Assembly (NCBI GenBank): GCA_027493625.1
Contig: JAOSKM010000001.1
Span: 773,489-837,488, forward strand
DNA from: Planctomycetota bacterium
Lineage (GTDB): Bacteria; Planctomycetota; UBA8742; UBA2392
Reading direction: 5' to 3'
Length of the DNA: 64,000 nt
Position 1 is the stretch's first letter. Each line of letters opens with the position of its first letter. Below the pieces are notes generated by a model. It was given only the letters and a program-made list of their open reading frames with translations. It did not search any database and was not told the origin of the DNA. Of the stretch, positions 52,891-63,055 are shown piece by piece. A program made the position numbers and the translations under genes.

Positions 52891-54927
52891 ATGAACCGCA
52901 AGGACATGATCCAGATGATCACCGTGATCGCGGTCCTGGTGGTCGGCTTTTTCCTTGCCCAGCGCTTCCTGTTCCCCGCACCCAAGGCGCCCCCGGTCAG
53001 CAACGCGCCCGGCAACGAGGCGCCATCCAATCCGCCGCCGGCCAACACGGCCGAGCCGCCCAAGGTCACCGACACCACCCCCTCCACCCAGGTCACATCC
53101 AAGCCGACCGCGGCCGACGAAGCCCGCGGCTTCAAGCCCATCAGCCGTGACAAAGCGGCCGTGCACAAGCTGGCCAACGAGTACCTGACGGCCGAGATCT
53201 CGGAGCGCGGGGCGGTACTGCAGCGCCTGGTGTACGTGGACGCGGACGGCAAGCCGGTCTACCTGCATACGCCGGACAATCCCGAAGACCCGCCCGAGAA
53301 GCCGCTCGAGCTGCTGCGGCCGCTGGATGAAGCCCCCGACCTGTCGCCGCTGGCGCTGGTGCTGGACAAGAACGACCTGTGGCGCAACACCTCGCGCTGG
53401 GAACTGGACGAGACGGCGGCCAAGCCGGAAAAGGGCAACTCGCTCACGTTCCGCTTCCCGCCGCGCGCCAACGGCAGCGAATCCGACGGCACGGTGATCT
53501 ACAAGACCATAACGCTGCTGCCGGGCAGTTATCGCCTGGATATCAGCGTGCGGGTCGAAAACCAGGGCGACACGGCCGTGGACAAGGTGCTGGGCCTGTG
53601 GGGCCCGGTGGGCATGACCAACGACTCCGCGCGCAACAGCGCCGAGCACACCCGCGTGGCGCTTTACGCCAGCACGGAAAGCAAGCGCTTCGTGCAGTTT
53701 GAGGACGCGCCTCCGGTGCGCTCCATCCCTTCCGAAGTGAAAGACATCAACGAAGAACTGGCGGATGAAGGGCTTGAGACATACGACTGGGTGGACGCCC
53801 GCAGGCTTGACGACGTTGACCAGGAAGACCGCTTCCTGGTGGTGCACGGCTTCCGCACCCAGTACTTCCTGGCTTTCATCGCCGCCGATCCGGAAAACCG
53901 CGACCAGCGCTGGTCCGGCCAGGTGCTGCCGCTCAAGAACACCGACCAGCACTCCGCGCTGTCCCTGGTCGCGCCGAAGCTGACCGTGCCGGCCAGGGAA
54001 AGCGCCTCGGTCAACATGCGCTTCTACGCCGGACCGCGCGAGAAGAAGCTGCTGGAAGCGGCCTGGAATGCAAATCCGCCAGCCGATGAAGACATCAAGG
54101 TGCAGTGGAACGACCTGGCGACTTCCGGTTTCTTCGACGTGATCGCCACGCCGCTGATCTGGCTGCTGGGTTTGCTGACGCGCCTGGTGGGGCCGGGTTT
54201 CGCCATCATCCTGTTGACGCTGATCGTGCGCTTCGCACTCAGCCCGCTGTCATACCGTGGCCAGAAGTCGATGGCGACCTACACCGCCAAGATGAAGATC
54301 GTGAAGCCCAAGCTGGACGCGATCAAGGAGAAGTACGAAGGCCGCAAGGACCAGCAGTCGCAGCTCAAGATGCTGACCGAGACGCGCGCCGCCATGAAAG
54401 AGCAGAACGTGGGAATGCTGCCGCTCGGCGGCTGCCTGCCGATGCTGATCCAGCTGCCGATTTTCATCGGCCTGTACCGCGCCTTCGGCAACGCCTTCTT
54501 CCTGCGGCAGGCGGAGTTCCTGTGGATCCATGACCTCAGCCTGCCCGACGCGACCATTCCGTTCTCGACCTACATCGGCGAGGGCTGGCTGAGCTTCCTG
54601 GCGCACAACGGCTGGCTGACCATCAACCTGCTGCCGATTCTGTGGATCGTGCTGTCGGTGCTGCAGTTCAAGCTGCAGCCCAAGTCCGACGACCCGCAGC
54701 AGGCGGCGATGCAGAAGAACATGGCGTTCATCTTCCCGCTGATGGGCCTGATGTTCTACGGCTTCGCCTCGGGCTTCTCGTTCTACTTCATCATCTCCAG
54801 CCTGTACTCGATTGCCGAGTCCAAGCTGGTCAAGCGCAGCCTGATCAAGCAGGGCGTGATGCCCGACCCCAAGCTGAAGCCCAAGGTGGACGACGCCACC
54901 AAGCCGGATTACCACGGCGCTTCCTGA
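52891..54927 (+). CDS. yidC: membrane protein insertase YidC
   Basis: MNRKDMIQMITVIAVLVVGFFLAQRFL...FAIILLTLIVRFALSPLSYRGQKSMATYTAKMKIVKPKLDAIKEKY...LGGCLPMLIQLPIFIGLYRAF. Confidence 0.95.
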   Translation: MNRKDMIQMITVIAVLVVGFFLAQRFLFPAPKAPPVSNAPGNEAPSNPPPANTAEPPKVTDTTPSTQVTSKPTAADEARGFKPISRDKAAVHKLANEYLTAEISERGAVLQRLVYVDADGKPVYLHTPDNPEDPPEKPLELLRPLDEAPDLSPLALVLDKNDLWRNTSRWELDETAAKPEKGNSLTFRFPPRANGSESDGTVIYKTITLLPGSYRLDISVRVENQGDTAVDKVLGLWGPVGMTNDSARNSAEHTRVALYASTESKRFVQFEDAPPVRSIPSEVKDINEELADEGLETYDWVDARRLDDVDQEDRFLVVHGFRTQYFLAFIAADPENRDQRWSGQVLPLKNTDQHSALSLVAPKLTVPARESASVNMRFYAGPREKKLLEAAWNANPPADEDIKVQWNDLATSGFFDVIATPLIWLLGLLTRLVGPGFAIILLTLIVRFALSPLSYRGQKSMATYTAKMKIVKPKLDAIKEKYEGRKDQQSQLKMLTETRAAMKEQNVGMLPLGGCLPMLIQLPIFIGLYRAFGNAFFLRQAEFLWIHDLSLPDATIPFSTYIGEGWLSFLAHNGWLTINLLPILWIVLSVLQFKLQPKSDDPQQAAMQKNMAFIFPLMGLMFYGFASGFSFYFIISSLYSIAESKLVKRSLIKQGVMPDPKLKPKVDDATKPDYHGAS

Positions 54928-54949
54928 TACATTGCGGCCGGAGCCACCC

Positions 54950-56255
54950 ATGCCCAGGCCGGAAACCATCTTCGCGCTTGCCACCCCCGCGCACCCTTCG
55001 CCGGTCGCGCTGGTGCGTGTCAGCGGCCCCCTGGTCGCGGAAATCACCCGCGTGCTGTGCGGCGCGGAGTTGCGTCGCGCATCGATTGACTGCCGTATTG
55101 TCCTGCCCGCGAGGCGCCGTGCCGGCCGCGGCCTGGCTGCTGCCCGCGCCCCACACCCTGACCGGCGACGACGTGCTGGAGCTGCGCGTGCCCGGCAACC
55201 GGGCCATCGTACGGCAACTGGAACAGCGCCTGCGTGACCTGGGCGCCCGCGACGCCGAGCCCGGCGAGTTCACGCGCCGGGCGCTCGATGCCGGCAAGCT
55301 TGACCTGTCAAGGGCAGAGGCTGTGCTGCAACTGGTGACTGCCACGGACGACGCGGCCCGACGCAACGCGCTGGCCGACCTTTCCGGCCGCACGGCCGAG
55401 CAACTGGCCGCACTGACCGAGCGCCTGCGCGCCCTGAGTGCGCGCTACGAGATGTCTTTCGACTTCAGCGAGGAAGAACACGCCGAGGCCTTCGAGCAGC
55501 AATTGGCGGCCGACCTGCAGCAGTTCACGGACGAGCTGCGTGAGCTGCTGGGCGCCGAGCCCATGGCGCCGCGCCATCAACGGCCGGTGATCGCCTTGTT
55601 CGGCCCGCCCAATGCGGGCAAGAGCACGCTGTTCAACGCGCTGCTGGGCAAACCGCGCGCGCTGGTCAGCGAGGTGGCGGGCACCACGCGCGACCCGGTC
55701 GAGGCCGAGCTGGAGATGGGCGCGCATCACGCGCTGCTGGTTGACCTGAGCGGCGTGGGCACCAGCGACGCCGACCTGGGGCGTTTCGCGGAAACCGCCC
55801 GCGCGCGCGCCCTTGAAGCCGACCTGCTGCTGCTGCTGGACGCGCCGGGACAGCATGAGCTGGCGGGCGAATTCGCCGAGCTGCAACGCCGCGATGCTTC
55901 GGTGCGATCGCGCGCCCTGTGGGTTCACACCAAGGCGGACCTCGGCCCGTCGAGTGGCGCAAACCCGGGGCTGGAGGCCGTTGCGGTGTCGGGGGGCAGC
56001 GGCGGCGGGCTGGCTGAGCTGCGCGGGCGGCTGATTGAGCGGCTGGACCAGCAGGCCTCCGGCGGTGCCACCAGCCTGCTGCGGGTGCGCGCCGGTGAAG
56101 CGCTCAAGCTGCTGGAGCGGGAGGAAGCAGCGCCGCCCGAGGTGAGAGCCGGGGACGTACGCCGCGCGCTGAAGCTGCTGGATGAAGCTTTGCTCGCCGA
56201 GACACCCGGCGAAGTGCTGAGCCTGATATTTTCCAGGTTCTGCATCGGCAAATAG
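54950..56255 (+). CDS. mnmE: tRNA modification GTPase MnmE, interrupted by a single-base frameshift near 55110-55125
   Basis: N-term ETIFALATPAHPSPVALVRVSG in one frame; then HTLTGDDVLELRVPGN...LFGPPNAGKSTLFNALLGKPRALVSEVAGTTRDP...C-terminal FCIGK. Confidence 0.9.
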
Positions 56256-56265
56256 GGCCGGACCG

Positions 56266-57450
56266 TTACTTCAGCAGGCCGTACTTCTTGCCAAGCTTTT
56301 CGAAGGCTTCAATCACGCGGGCGATGTCACTCTCGGTGTGGATCGCCATGAAGCTGGCGCGCACGCCGCTCTGGCCCTGTGGCACGCCCGGGGTGATCAC
56401 CGGGTTGGTGTAGACGCCGAGCTCAAGCAGGTCTTTCCAGAACTGGAAAGCCTCGATGTCTTCACCCACCTTCACGTACACGATGGGTGTCGGCTCGTCG
56501 TCAACCGGGTAGCCGATGCGGCGGAACTCGCCGCGCACCTGGCTGATAACCTTGCGCAGGTTGCCCAGGTGCTCAGGCTCGTTCCGAATCAGGTCTAGCG
56601 CCGTGCTGACGGCCGCGACGCTGCCGGGCGTCATGCTGGCCGCGAAGATCAGCTGGCGGGCGTGATGCTTGACGTAGCTGATCACGCGTTCTTCGCCCGC
56701 GATGAAGCCGCCCAGGCCGGCGAACGACTTGCTGAACGTGCCCATCACCACGTCGACTTCCTTGTCGAGGCCGTAGTGCTCGGCAGTGCCGCGGCCGGTG
56801 GGCCCGACGACACCAACGCCGTGCGCGTCGTCGATGAAGATGCGGAGGCCGTACTTCTTCTTGAGCTCAACGAACTCTGGCAGGCGGCAGATGGTGCCCT
56901 TCATGCTGAACACGCCGTCCGTGACCAGCAGCTTTCCGGCTTCAGGAGGCGAATTCTCGAGCACGCGGGCAAGGTCTTCGACGTCGTCGTGCTTGTACTT
57001 CTTGGTCTCCGCGAAGGTGAGCTGCGTGGCGTCCATGATGCAGCTGTGGTTCTCGCGGTCGCTGTAGATGATGTCGCGGCGCCCGGCCAGCACGCTGATG
57101 GCGCCCATGTTGGTGGTGTAGCCCGTGGTGAAGCACAGGGCTTTGGGCTTGTCCATGAAATCCGCGAGCTTTTCCTCAAGCTCGACGTGTATCACGTAGG
57201 TGCCGTTGGCGTAGCGGCTGCCGCTGCAGGAGGTGCCGTATTCCTTGGTGGCGTTGACGGCCGCTTCCACCACCTTGGGGTGGCGGGTCAGGCCCAGGTA
57301 GTTGTTGGACCCGGCCATGACAACTTCACGCCCATCGATCACGACGCGGGAACCGTGGTTACCCTCAATCGTCTTGAAGAAGGGGTAAAGTCCCGCCGCC
57401 TGAACTTCAAGGTCGCGCGTGAAATCGAAGCACTTGGCGAAGACGTCCAC
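56266..57450 (-). CDS. alpha-oxoamine synthase family (KBL/AONS/serine palmitoyltransferase-like)
   Basis: GSNNYLGLTRHPKVVEAA...GTSCSGSRYANGTYVIHVELEEKLADFMDKPKALCFTTGYTTN...IFIDDAHGVGVVGPTGRG...MGTFSKSFAGLGGFIAG. Confidence 0.85.
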   Translation of the reverse strand: MDVFAKCFDFTRDLEVQAAGLYPFFKTIEGNHGSRVVIDGREVVMAGSNNYLGLTRHPKVVEAAVNATKEYGTSCSGSRYANGTYVIHVELEEKLADFMDKPKALCFTTGYTTNMGAISVLAGRRDIIYSDRENHSCIMDATQLTFAETKKYKHDDVEDLARVLENSPPEAGKLLVTDGVFSMKGTICRLPEFVELKKKYGLRIFIDDAHGVGVVGPTGRGTAEHYGLDKEVDVVMGTFSKSFAGLGGFIAGEERVISYVKHHARQLIFAASMTPGSVAAVSTALDLIRNEPEHLGNLRKVISQVRGEFRRIGYPVDDEPTPIVYVKVGEDIEAFQFWKDLLELGVYTNPVITPGVPQGQSGVRASFMAIHTESDIARVIEAFEKLGKKYGLLK

Positions 57451-57557
57451 TGAGTTCTTCCGACCTGTCGTGTTAAATGCCCATATGACACGGCTACCAT
57501 GCCCGCGGAGGGCCGGAACAGACTAGTCCGAGCCCGTCATTAGTCAAGCTGACCGAA

Positions 57558-58721
<1,164 letters not shown>

Positions 58722-58878
58722 GGTTCTCGTTCCGGTTGTACAGGGTCAGGCGCTGTCTTCGCCGGGCACACAGCATCGTTGCCCGACAGTCACTGGTCGC
58801 AAAAAAACGAGCCGGACCCAAAGCGGCGGCATTGTGCGGACGAGCTACCCGGGGCGCAAGGCGCAAATCCGGACCGCT

Positions 58879-59403
58879 TTATCGACGCCCCTTGCCGTGC
58901 TTTTTGACCGTCCCCTTCAGCGCGTGTGTCTTCTGTTGCAGGCGCACGACTACGCTCTCGGGTACGAAGCGCGAGATGTCGCCGTCCAGCGCCGCCGCCT
59001 CGCGGATCAGCCGGGACGAGATGAAGCTCTCCTCCAGGCTGGCGCAGACAAACACGGTTTCGATGTCAGGGGCGAAGGTGCGGTTGGCGTAGGCCATCTG
59101 CACCTCGTTCTCGTAGTCGCTGAACGTGCGCAGGCCGCGAAGAATGACCTTGCCGCCCAGGCTGCGGACGTAGTCGACCACCATGCCGGTGAAGCTTTCC
59201 ACCTTCACGTTCGGCAGGTCGGCCGTCACCTCGCGCAGCATCTGAAGGCGCTCATCCAGGCTGAACAGCGGCTGCTTGGCGATGTTGACGGCGCAGGCAA
59301 CCACCAGTTGTTCGAACAGCTGGCTGCCACGCTGGATTACATCCAGGTGCCCGTTGCTGACAGGGTCAAAGGTGCCGGGATAAACGGCAAGACGATGCGG
59401 CAT
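58879..59403 (-). CDS. coaD: pantetheine-phosphate adenylyltransferase
   Basis: LAVYPGTFDPVSNGHLDVIQRGSQLFEQLVVACAVN...KVILRGLRTFSDYENEVQMAYANR...FISSRLIREAAALDGDISRFVP. Confidence 0.95.
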   Translation of the reverse strand: MPHRLAVYPGTFDPVSNGHLDVIQRGSQLFEQLVVACAVNIAKQPLFSLDERLQMLREVTADLPNVKVESFTGMVVDYVRSLGGKVILRGLRTFSDYENEVQMAYANRTFAPDIETVFVCASLEESFISSRLIREAAALDGDISRFVPESVVVRLQQKTHALKGTVKKHGKGRR

Positions 59404-59523
59404 GGTTGCCCCCGTGGGTTCGGGGCTTCAAGTTAGCAATCCGGCCGGGCGGGAACAGACCCGCAAACGCCGGCGTTGGGTGCGTGACCCGGACTATGCT
59501 GGCCATAGACTACAGGAGAAACC

Positions 59524-59996
59524 ATGGCATCGCTGTTTGACTTGAGTACCAGCAGCCTTGGCGGCGAACCGGCAGACCTCGCGCAGTACCAGGGCAAGGT
59601 CTGCCTGGTGGTGAACGTCGCCAGCGCCTGAGGGCTTACGCCCCACTACTCCGGTCTGGAGTCGCTTCACCGTGAGCTTGCGCCGCGCGGGTTCAGCGTG
59701 CTGGGTTTTCCCTGCAACCAGTTCGGCGCGCAGGAGCCGGGGACGCCGGCCGAAATCCGCGAATTCTGCACCCGCAGGTTCGGCGTGACCTTCCCGCTGT
59801 TCGAGAAGCTGGACGTCAAAGGAAAGAACCAGCACCCCGTCTACCAGTTCCTCACGGCCGAGCACGAAGTGCCGGACTGGAACTTCACCAAGTACCTGGT
59901 GGGCAAAGACGGGCAGGTGATCAAACGCTACCCGCCCCCACCAAGCCCGACGATCCGCAACTGCGCGGCGATATCGAAGAAGCGCTCAAGGCCTGA
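59524..59996 (+). CDS. glutathione peroxidase, predicted selenoprotein (UGA/Sec at 59629-59631); C-terminus continues after a C-run frameshift near 59930-59942
   Basis: [73 protein letters not shown]...PDWNFTKYLVGKDGQVIKRYPPP then, in another frame, TKPDDPQLRGDIEEALKA*. Confidence 0.88.
59634..59677 (+). promoter_or_regulatory. bacterial SECIS-like stem-loop
   Basis: Upper stem ACTCC-[GGTCT]-GGAGT (59648-59662); possible lower stem GCTTAC (59634-59639) with GTGAGC (59672-59677); just 3' of the in-frame TGA. Confidence 0.7.
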
Positions 59997-60597
59997 GCCG
60001 CGAGCGCATGCTGACCCACTCGCTGTCCGCGTCTGCAAAGCGCAGGCGCGCGCGCACGTCCTTGGGCTTCGCGTAGTCGATGCCTACGCGCGGGCCCGCC
60101 AGCAGGCGGCGCGCCGGCTCGCCTTCAAGCAACTCCAGCCCGCCCGGCATGAAAAGCCGGTGGCCGGACCATTCCGTTGACAGGTCAAGAGCCTGGCCCA
60201 GCTTGCCCGGGCCGGTCAGCAGCACCGGCCCCGACTTGCCGCCCCGCCGCGCGCGCACCAGCGCCTCGCCTTCCACCGGTTCCGCGCTGCGGATCAGCAC
60301 GGCCGTGCCTTCGCCGCGCCCGGTCACCACGTTCAGCATGTTGTGAAGGCCGTAGCACAGGTAGACGTAGCTGTGGCCGCCATCGCCCCACATTGGCTCG
60401 TTGCGGGGCGTGCGGCCCATGCTGGTGTGGGCGGCGCTGTCGTCCGGGCCGCGGTAGGCTTCGACCTCGGTGATGCGCAGCACAACCGGCCCGCGCCGGA
60501 TGTAGCGGCCCACCAGGTCGCGGGCGACCTCCACCACATCGCGGAAGTACCAGTCCTGGGGCAGCAGCCCTGCGGCGAGTTTCGTCGAGCCGGTCAC
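59986..60597 (-). CDS. 3-methyladenine DNA glycosylase (Mpg/AAG family)
   Basis: DLVGRYIRRGPVVLRITEVEAYRGPDDSAAHTSMGRTPRNEPMWGDGGHSYVYLCYGLHNMLNVVTG. Confidence 0.93.
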   Translation of the reverse strand: MTGSTKLAAGLLPQDWYFRDVVEVARDLVGRYIRRGPVVLRITEVEAYRGPDDSAAHTSMGRTPRNEPMWGDGGHSYVYLCYGLHNMLNVVTGRGEGTAVLIRSAEPVEGEALVRARRGGKSGPVLLTGPGKLGQALDLSTEWSGHRLFMPGGLELLEGEPARRLLAGPRVGIDYAKPKDVRARLRFADADSEWVSMRSRLRP

Positions 60598-61247
60598 GCC
60601 TCTTTCACCCCCACCCAGCAGCCGTCGCCGATGCCGACCATCACCGCGTGCACGTTCTTCCGGGCTGCCATGTAGTCGTTGAAGCGCCGCACGGCCGCCA
60701 CGCCGGACTCGCTGGGGACTTCATCAAACAGCTGCCCGAAGGCAAACGCGTTGTCGGCCATCACCAGGCCTCCCACCGGCAGGATGCGCAGGCACTCGTC
60801 CAGGTAGCGCGGGTAGTTCTCTTTGTCGGCATCGAGGAAGCAGGCGTCCGCGCTGCCGGTCTTGATGGACTTCAGCACATCGGCGCCCGCGCCGCGCAGC
60901 ACCTTGACCTTGTCCGCCACGTCGGATTTCGCGATCCACTGTTCGGCGAAGTCGGCATGTTTCGGGTTCAGTTCGATGGTCCGAACCAGGCCCCCCGGCG
61001 GCAGCGCGCGCGCCATGCAGATCGCGCTGTAGCCGGCCAGGGTGCCGACCTCAATCACCTGCTTCGCCCGGTGCAGTTTCAAAACAACCTGCATCAGGCT
61101 GGCCTGGGCCGGCGAGATCCAGATTTTGGGGATGCCCTCGGCCTCAGCCGCCTGCTTCAGCTCAGAGAGGAACGGATCATCACCGCGGGTATGCTCGGCG
61201 ATGTATCGGTAGTGGCGGCGTGTGACGATTGCATCATCATCGGACAT
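60594..61247 (-). CDS. O-methyltransferase (SAM-dependent, family 3)
   Basis: KQVIEVGTLAGYSAICMARALPPGGLVRTIELNPKHADFAEQWIAKSDVADKV...DACFLDADKENYPRYLDECLRILPVGGLVMADN. Confidence 0.9.
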   Translation of the reverse strand: MSDDDAIVTRRHYRYIAEHTRGDDPFLSELKQAAEAEGIPKIWISPAQASLMQVVLKLHRAKQVIEVGTLAGYSAICMARALPPGGLVRTIELNPKHADFAEQWIAKSDVADKVKVLRGAGADVLKSIKTGSADACFLDADKENYPRYLDECLRILPVGGLVMADNAFAFGQLFDEVPSESGVAAVRRFNDYMAARKNVHAVMVGIGDGCWVGVKEA

Positions 61248-61339
61248 GGGCTCTCCTCGGCCGGCCTTTACTTTCGGATTTGTGCATGACTATACCCGTT
61301 CACTGCGTTTTGAGTGCAACTGGATAAAGGAGTGCAACC

Positions 61340-61621
61340 GTGGCGATTACACCTGAACAAGTGACACCGGGCGAGGAGTATAAGTTCCTTATCGTGCTGG
61401 GCATCAAGGACCTGGACGGTTTCTACGAGGGCCGGGCAAAGAGCGTCGCGCATCACGATGGCCGTACGTTCCTGGCCTTTGAGAACGTGCGCTCGATCCA
61501 TTATCCGGGTTACGCCAACCGCACGCACAGCCATCCGCAGGGCATGGTGGAAGACTTGATGAACAGCCTGATTGATTCACGCTGCATCAAGGCGATCATC
61601 CGCCACACGTTGACCGAGTAG
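61340..61621 (+). CDS. small hypothetical protein
   Basis: Intact 93-aa ORF with RBS-like aaaggag upstream. Confidence 0.6.
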   Translation: MAITPEQVTPGEEYKFLIVLGIKDLDGFYEGRAKSVAHHDGRTFLAFENVRSIHYPGYANRTHSHPQGMVEDLMNSLIDSRCIKAIIRHTLTE

Positions 61622-61710
61622 CGGCCGGCCTCCGCCCCGCGCAAGCGGGTAAGGCGGGACGTAAACCAAGCGGTCGCAGATTCCGTCCCGGACAGGTCCG
61701 CCTTCTCCGA

Positions 61711-61758
61711 GTCCACCAAAGAAATCACCCGCTCTCGCGGGTGATTTCTTTGGTGGAC
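61711..61758. terminator. 22-bp perfect stem (loop TCTC) adjoining tRNA-Val 3' end
   Basis: GTCCACCAAAGAAATCACCCGC-TCTC-GCGGGTGATTTCTTTGGTGGAC; includes the tRNA CCA end. Confidence 0.7.
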
Positions 61759-61827
61759 GTGGAGGGACTCGAACCCCCGACCCTCTGCGTGTAAAGCAGA
61801 TGCTCTAACCAATTGAGCTACACGTCC
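61751..61827 (-). tRNA. tRNA-Val (anticodon TAC), CCA encoded
   Basis: Minus strand GGACGTGTAGCTCAATTGGTTAGAGCATCTGCTTTACACGCAGAGGGTCGGGGGTTCGAGTCCCTCCACGTCCACCA; anticodon loop TTTACAC; GGTTCGAGTCC T-arm. Confidence 0.96.
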
Positions 61828-61945
61828 TTGCCTGCAAGATAGCGGCCGTTGGCCTTCGCACAACGGGCCGGTTTTCGGCAATATCGGGCGCACCGGATGT
61901 GTTTGGGTCGTATAACCGTGCAACTCATTCCACGGGGAACAGTTG

Positions 61946-63055
61946 ATGCGCTCGAAGCTGCGTGTATTTGCCCTGCTTTTGCCGCTGTTGCTGGCCGCCT
62001 GTGGCGGCGGAGATGACAAGTCCGGCCCCCCGCGCTCCAAGGCCTTCCCGGTCGAGGTCGAGACCATTGCCGGCCGTGAGGTTCAGTACGTCGTGTCCGC
62101 TGTGGGCTCAATTGAGGCGTTTGAAGAAGTCCAGATCACCGCCCGCGTGAGCGGAGTGCTCGAGAAGATCAACTTCCGGGAAGGCCAGGAAGTCACCCCG
62201 GAAACCGTGTTGGTTGAGATCGAACCGGCGCGCTTCCAGTACGCCCAGGACGCCGCGCAGGCAGCACACGACCGCGCGGCAGCCGAATTGAAGGAAGCCC
62301 AGGACGGCCTGAAACGCCGCGAAGACCCCAAGGGCGGCATCTTCTCAAAGGAAGAAGTCGAAGCCTGGCGCACCAAGGTCGCTGTCGCCATGGCCGTGGA
62401 ACGCCAGCGCGCCGCGGAGTTATCGCAGGCGAAGCTGGACTTTGCCAACGCCACCCCGCGCGCGCCCATGAGCGGCGTGATCCAGTCGCGCCTGGTGCAG
62501 ACGGGCCAGTGGGTTACCCCGGGCACCGTGATCGCGCGGCTGCTGAGGCGCGACCCCATGCTGCTGCGCTTTGCGGTCACCGAGGCGCAGGCGGCGCAGC
62601 TGAAGCCCGGCCTTGCGGCCACCTTCAGCGTCTCCGGCGCGAACCAGGAGTACGCCGCAACGCTGACTCACGTGGCTGCCTCCGCGGATCCCACCACCCG
62701 GATGGTGCAGGTTGTCGCCGAAGTAGCCCCCGAGCACGCCGCGCAGCTCACGCCCGGCACCTTCATCCGCGCCACCGTGCCCGTCGGCTCACGCGACAAT
62801 GCCCCCACCGTGCCGGAAACGGCCGTGCGCCCCAGCGAGCGCGGTTTCCTGGTCTACGTGGTGGAAGGCGGCAAGGCGTACCAGCGCGTGATCGAGATCG
62901 GCCTGCGCACGCCGGACGGGCGCATCGAGGTGCGCTCGGGCCTTGAGGTCGGGCAAGTGCTGGTGACGCGGGGCGCCGAGGCGCTGCGGGAGGGCGCCGA
63001 AGTCAAGATTGTCACCGCCGGCGCCGCGGAGAAGCCGCAGGGAGCGCAGCCATGA
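61946..63055 (+). CDS. RND efflux periplasmic adaptor (membrane fusion) lipoprotein
   Basis: Lipobox LLLAACGGG; VSAVGSIEAFEEVQITARVSGVLEKINFREGQEVTPETVLVEIEP...NATPRAPMSGVIQSRLVQTGQWVTPGTVIARL. Confidence 0.92.
   Translation: MRSKLRVFALLLPLLLAACGGGDDKSGPPRSKAFPVEVETIAGREVQYVVSAVGSIEAFEEVQITARVSGVLEKINFREGQEVTPETVLVEIEPARFQYAQDAAQAAHDRAAAELKEAQDGLKRREDPKGGIFSKEEVEAWRTKVAVAMAVERQRAAELSQAKLDFANATPRAPMSGVIQSRLVQTGQWVTPGTVIARLLRRDPMLLRFAVTEAQAAQLKPGLAATFSVSGANQEYAATLTHVAASADPTTRMVQVVAEVAPEHAAQLTPGTFIRATVPVGSRDNAPTVPETAVRPSERGFLVYVVEGGKAYQRVIEIGLRTPDGRIEVRSGLEVGQVLVTRGAEALREGAEVKIVTAGAAEKPQGAQP

Noticed and set aside
60004-60180. C-terminal extension of the GPx reading frame (PRAHADPLAVRVCK...)
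   Set aside because: Reads antisense through the Mpg glycosylase. The +1 frame gives the canonical GPx ending, so the extension is a frameshift artefact.
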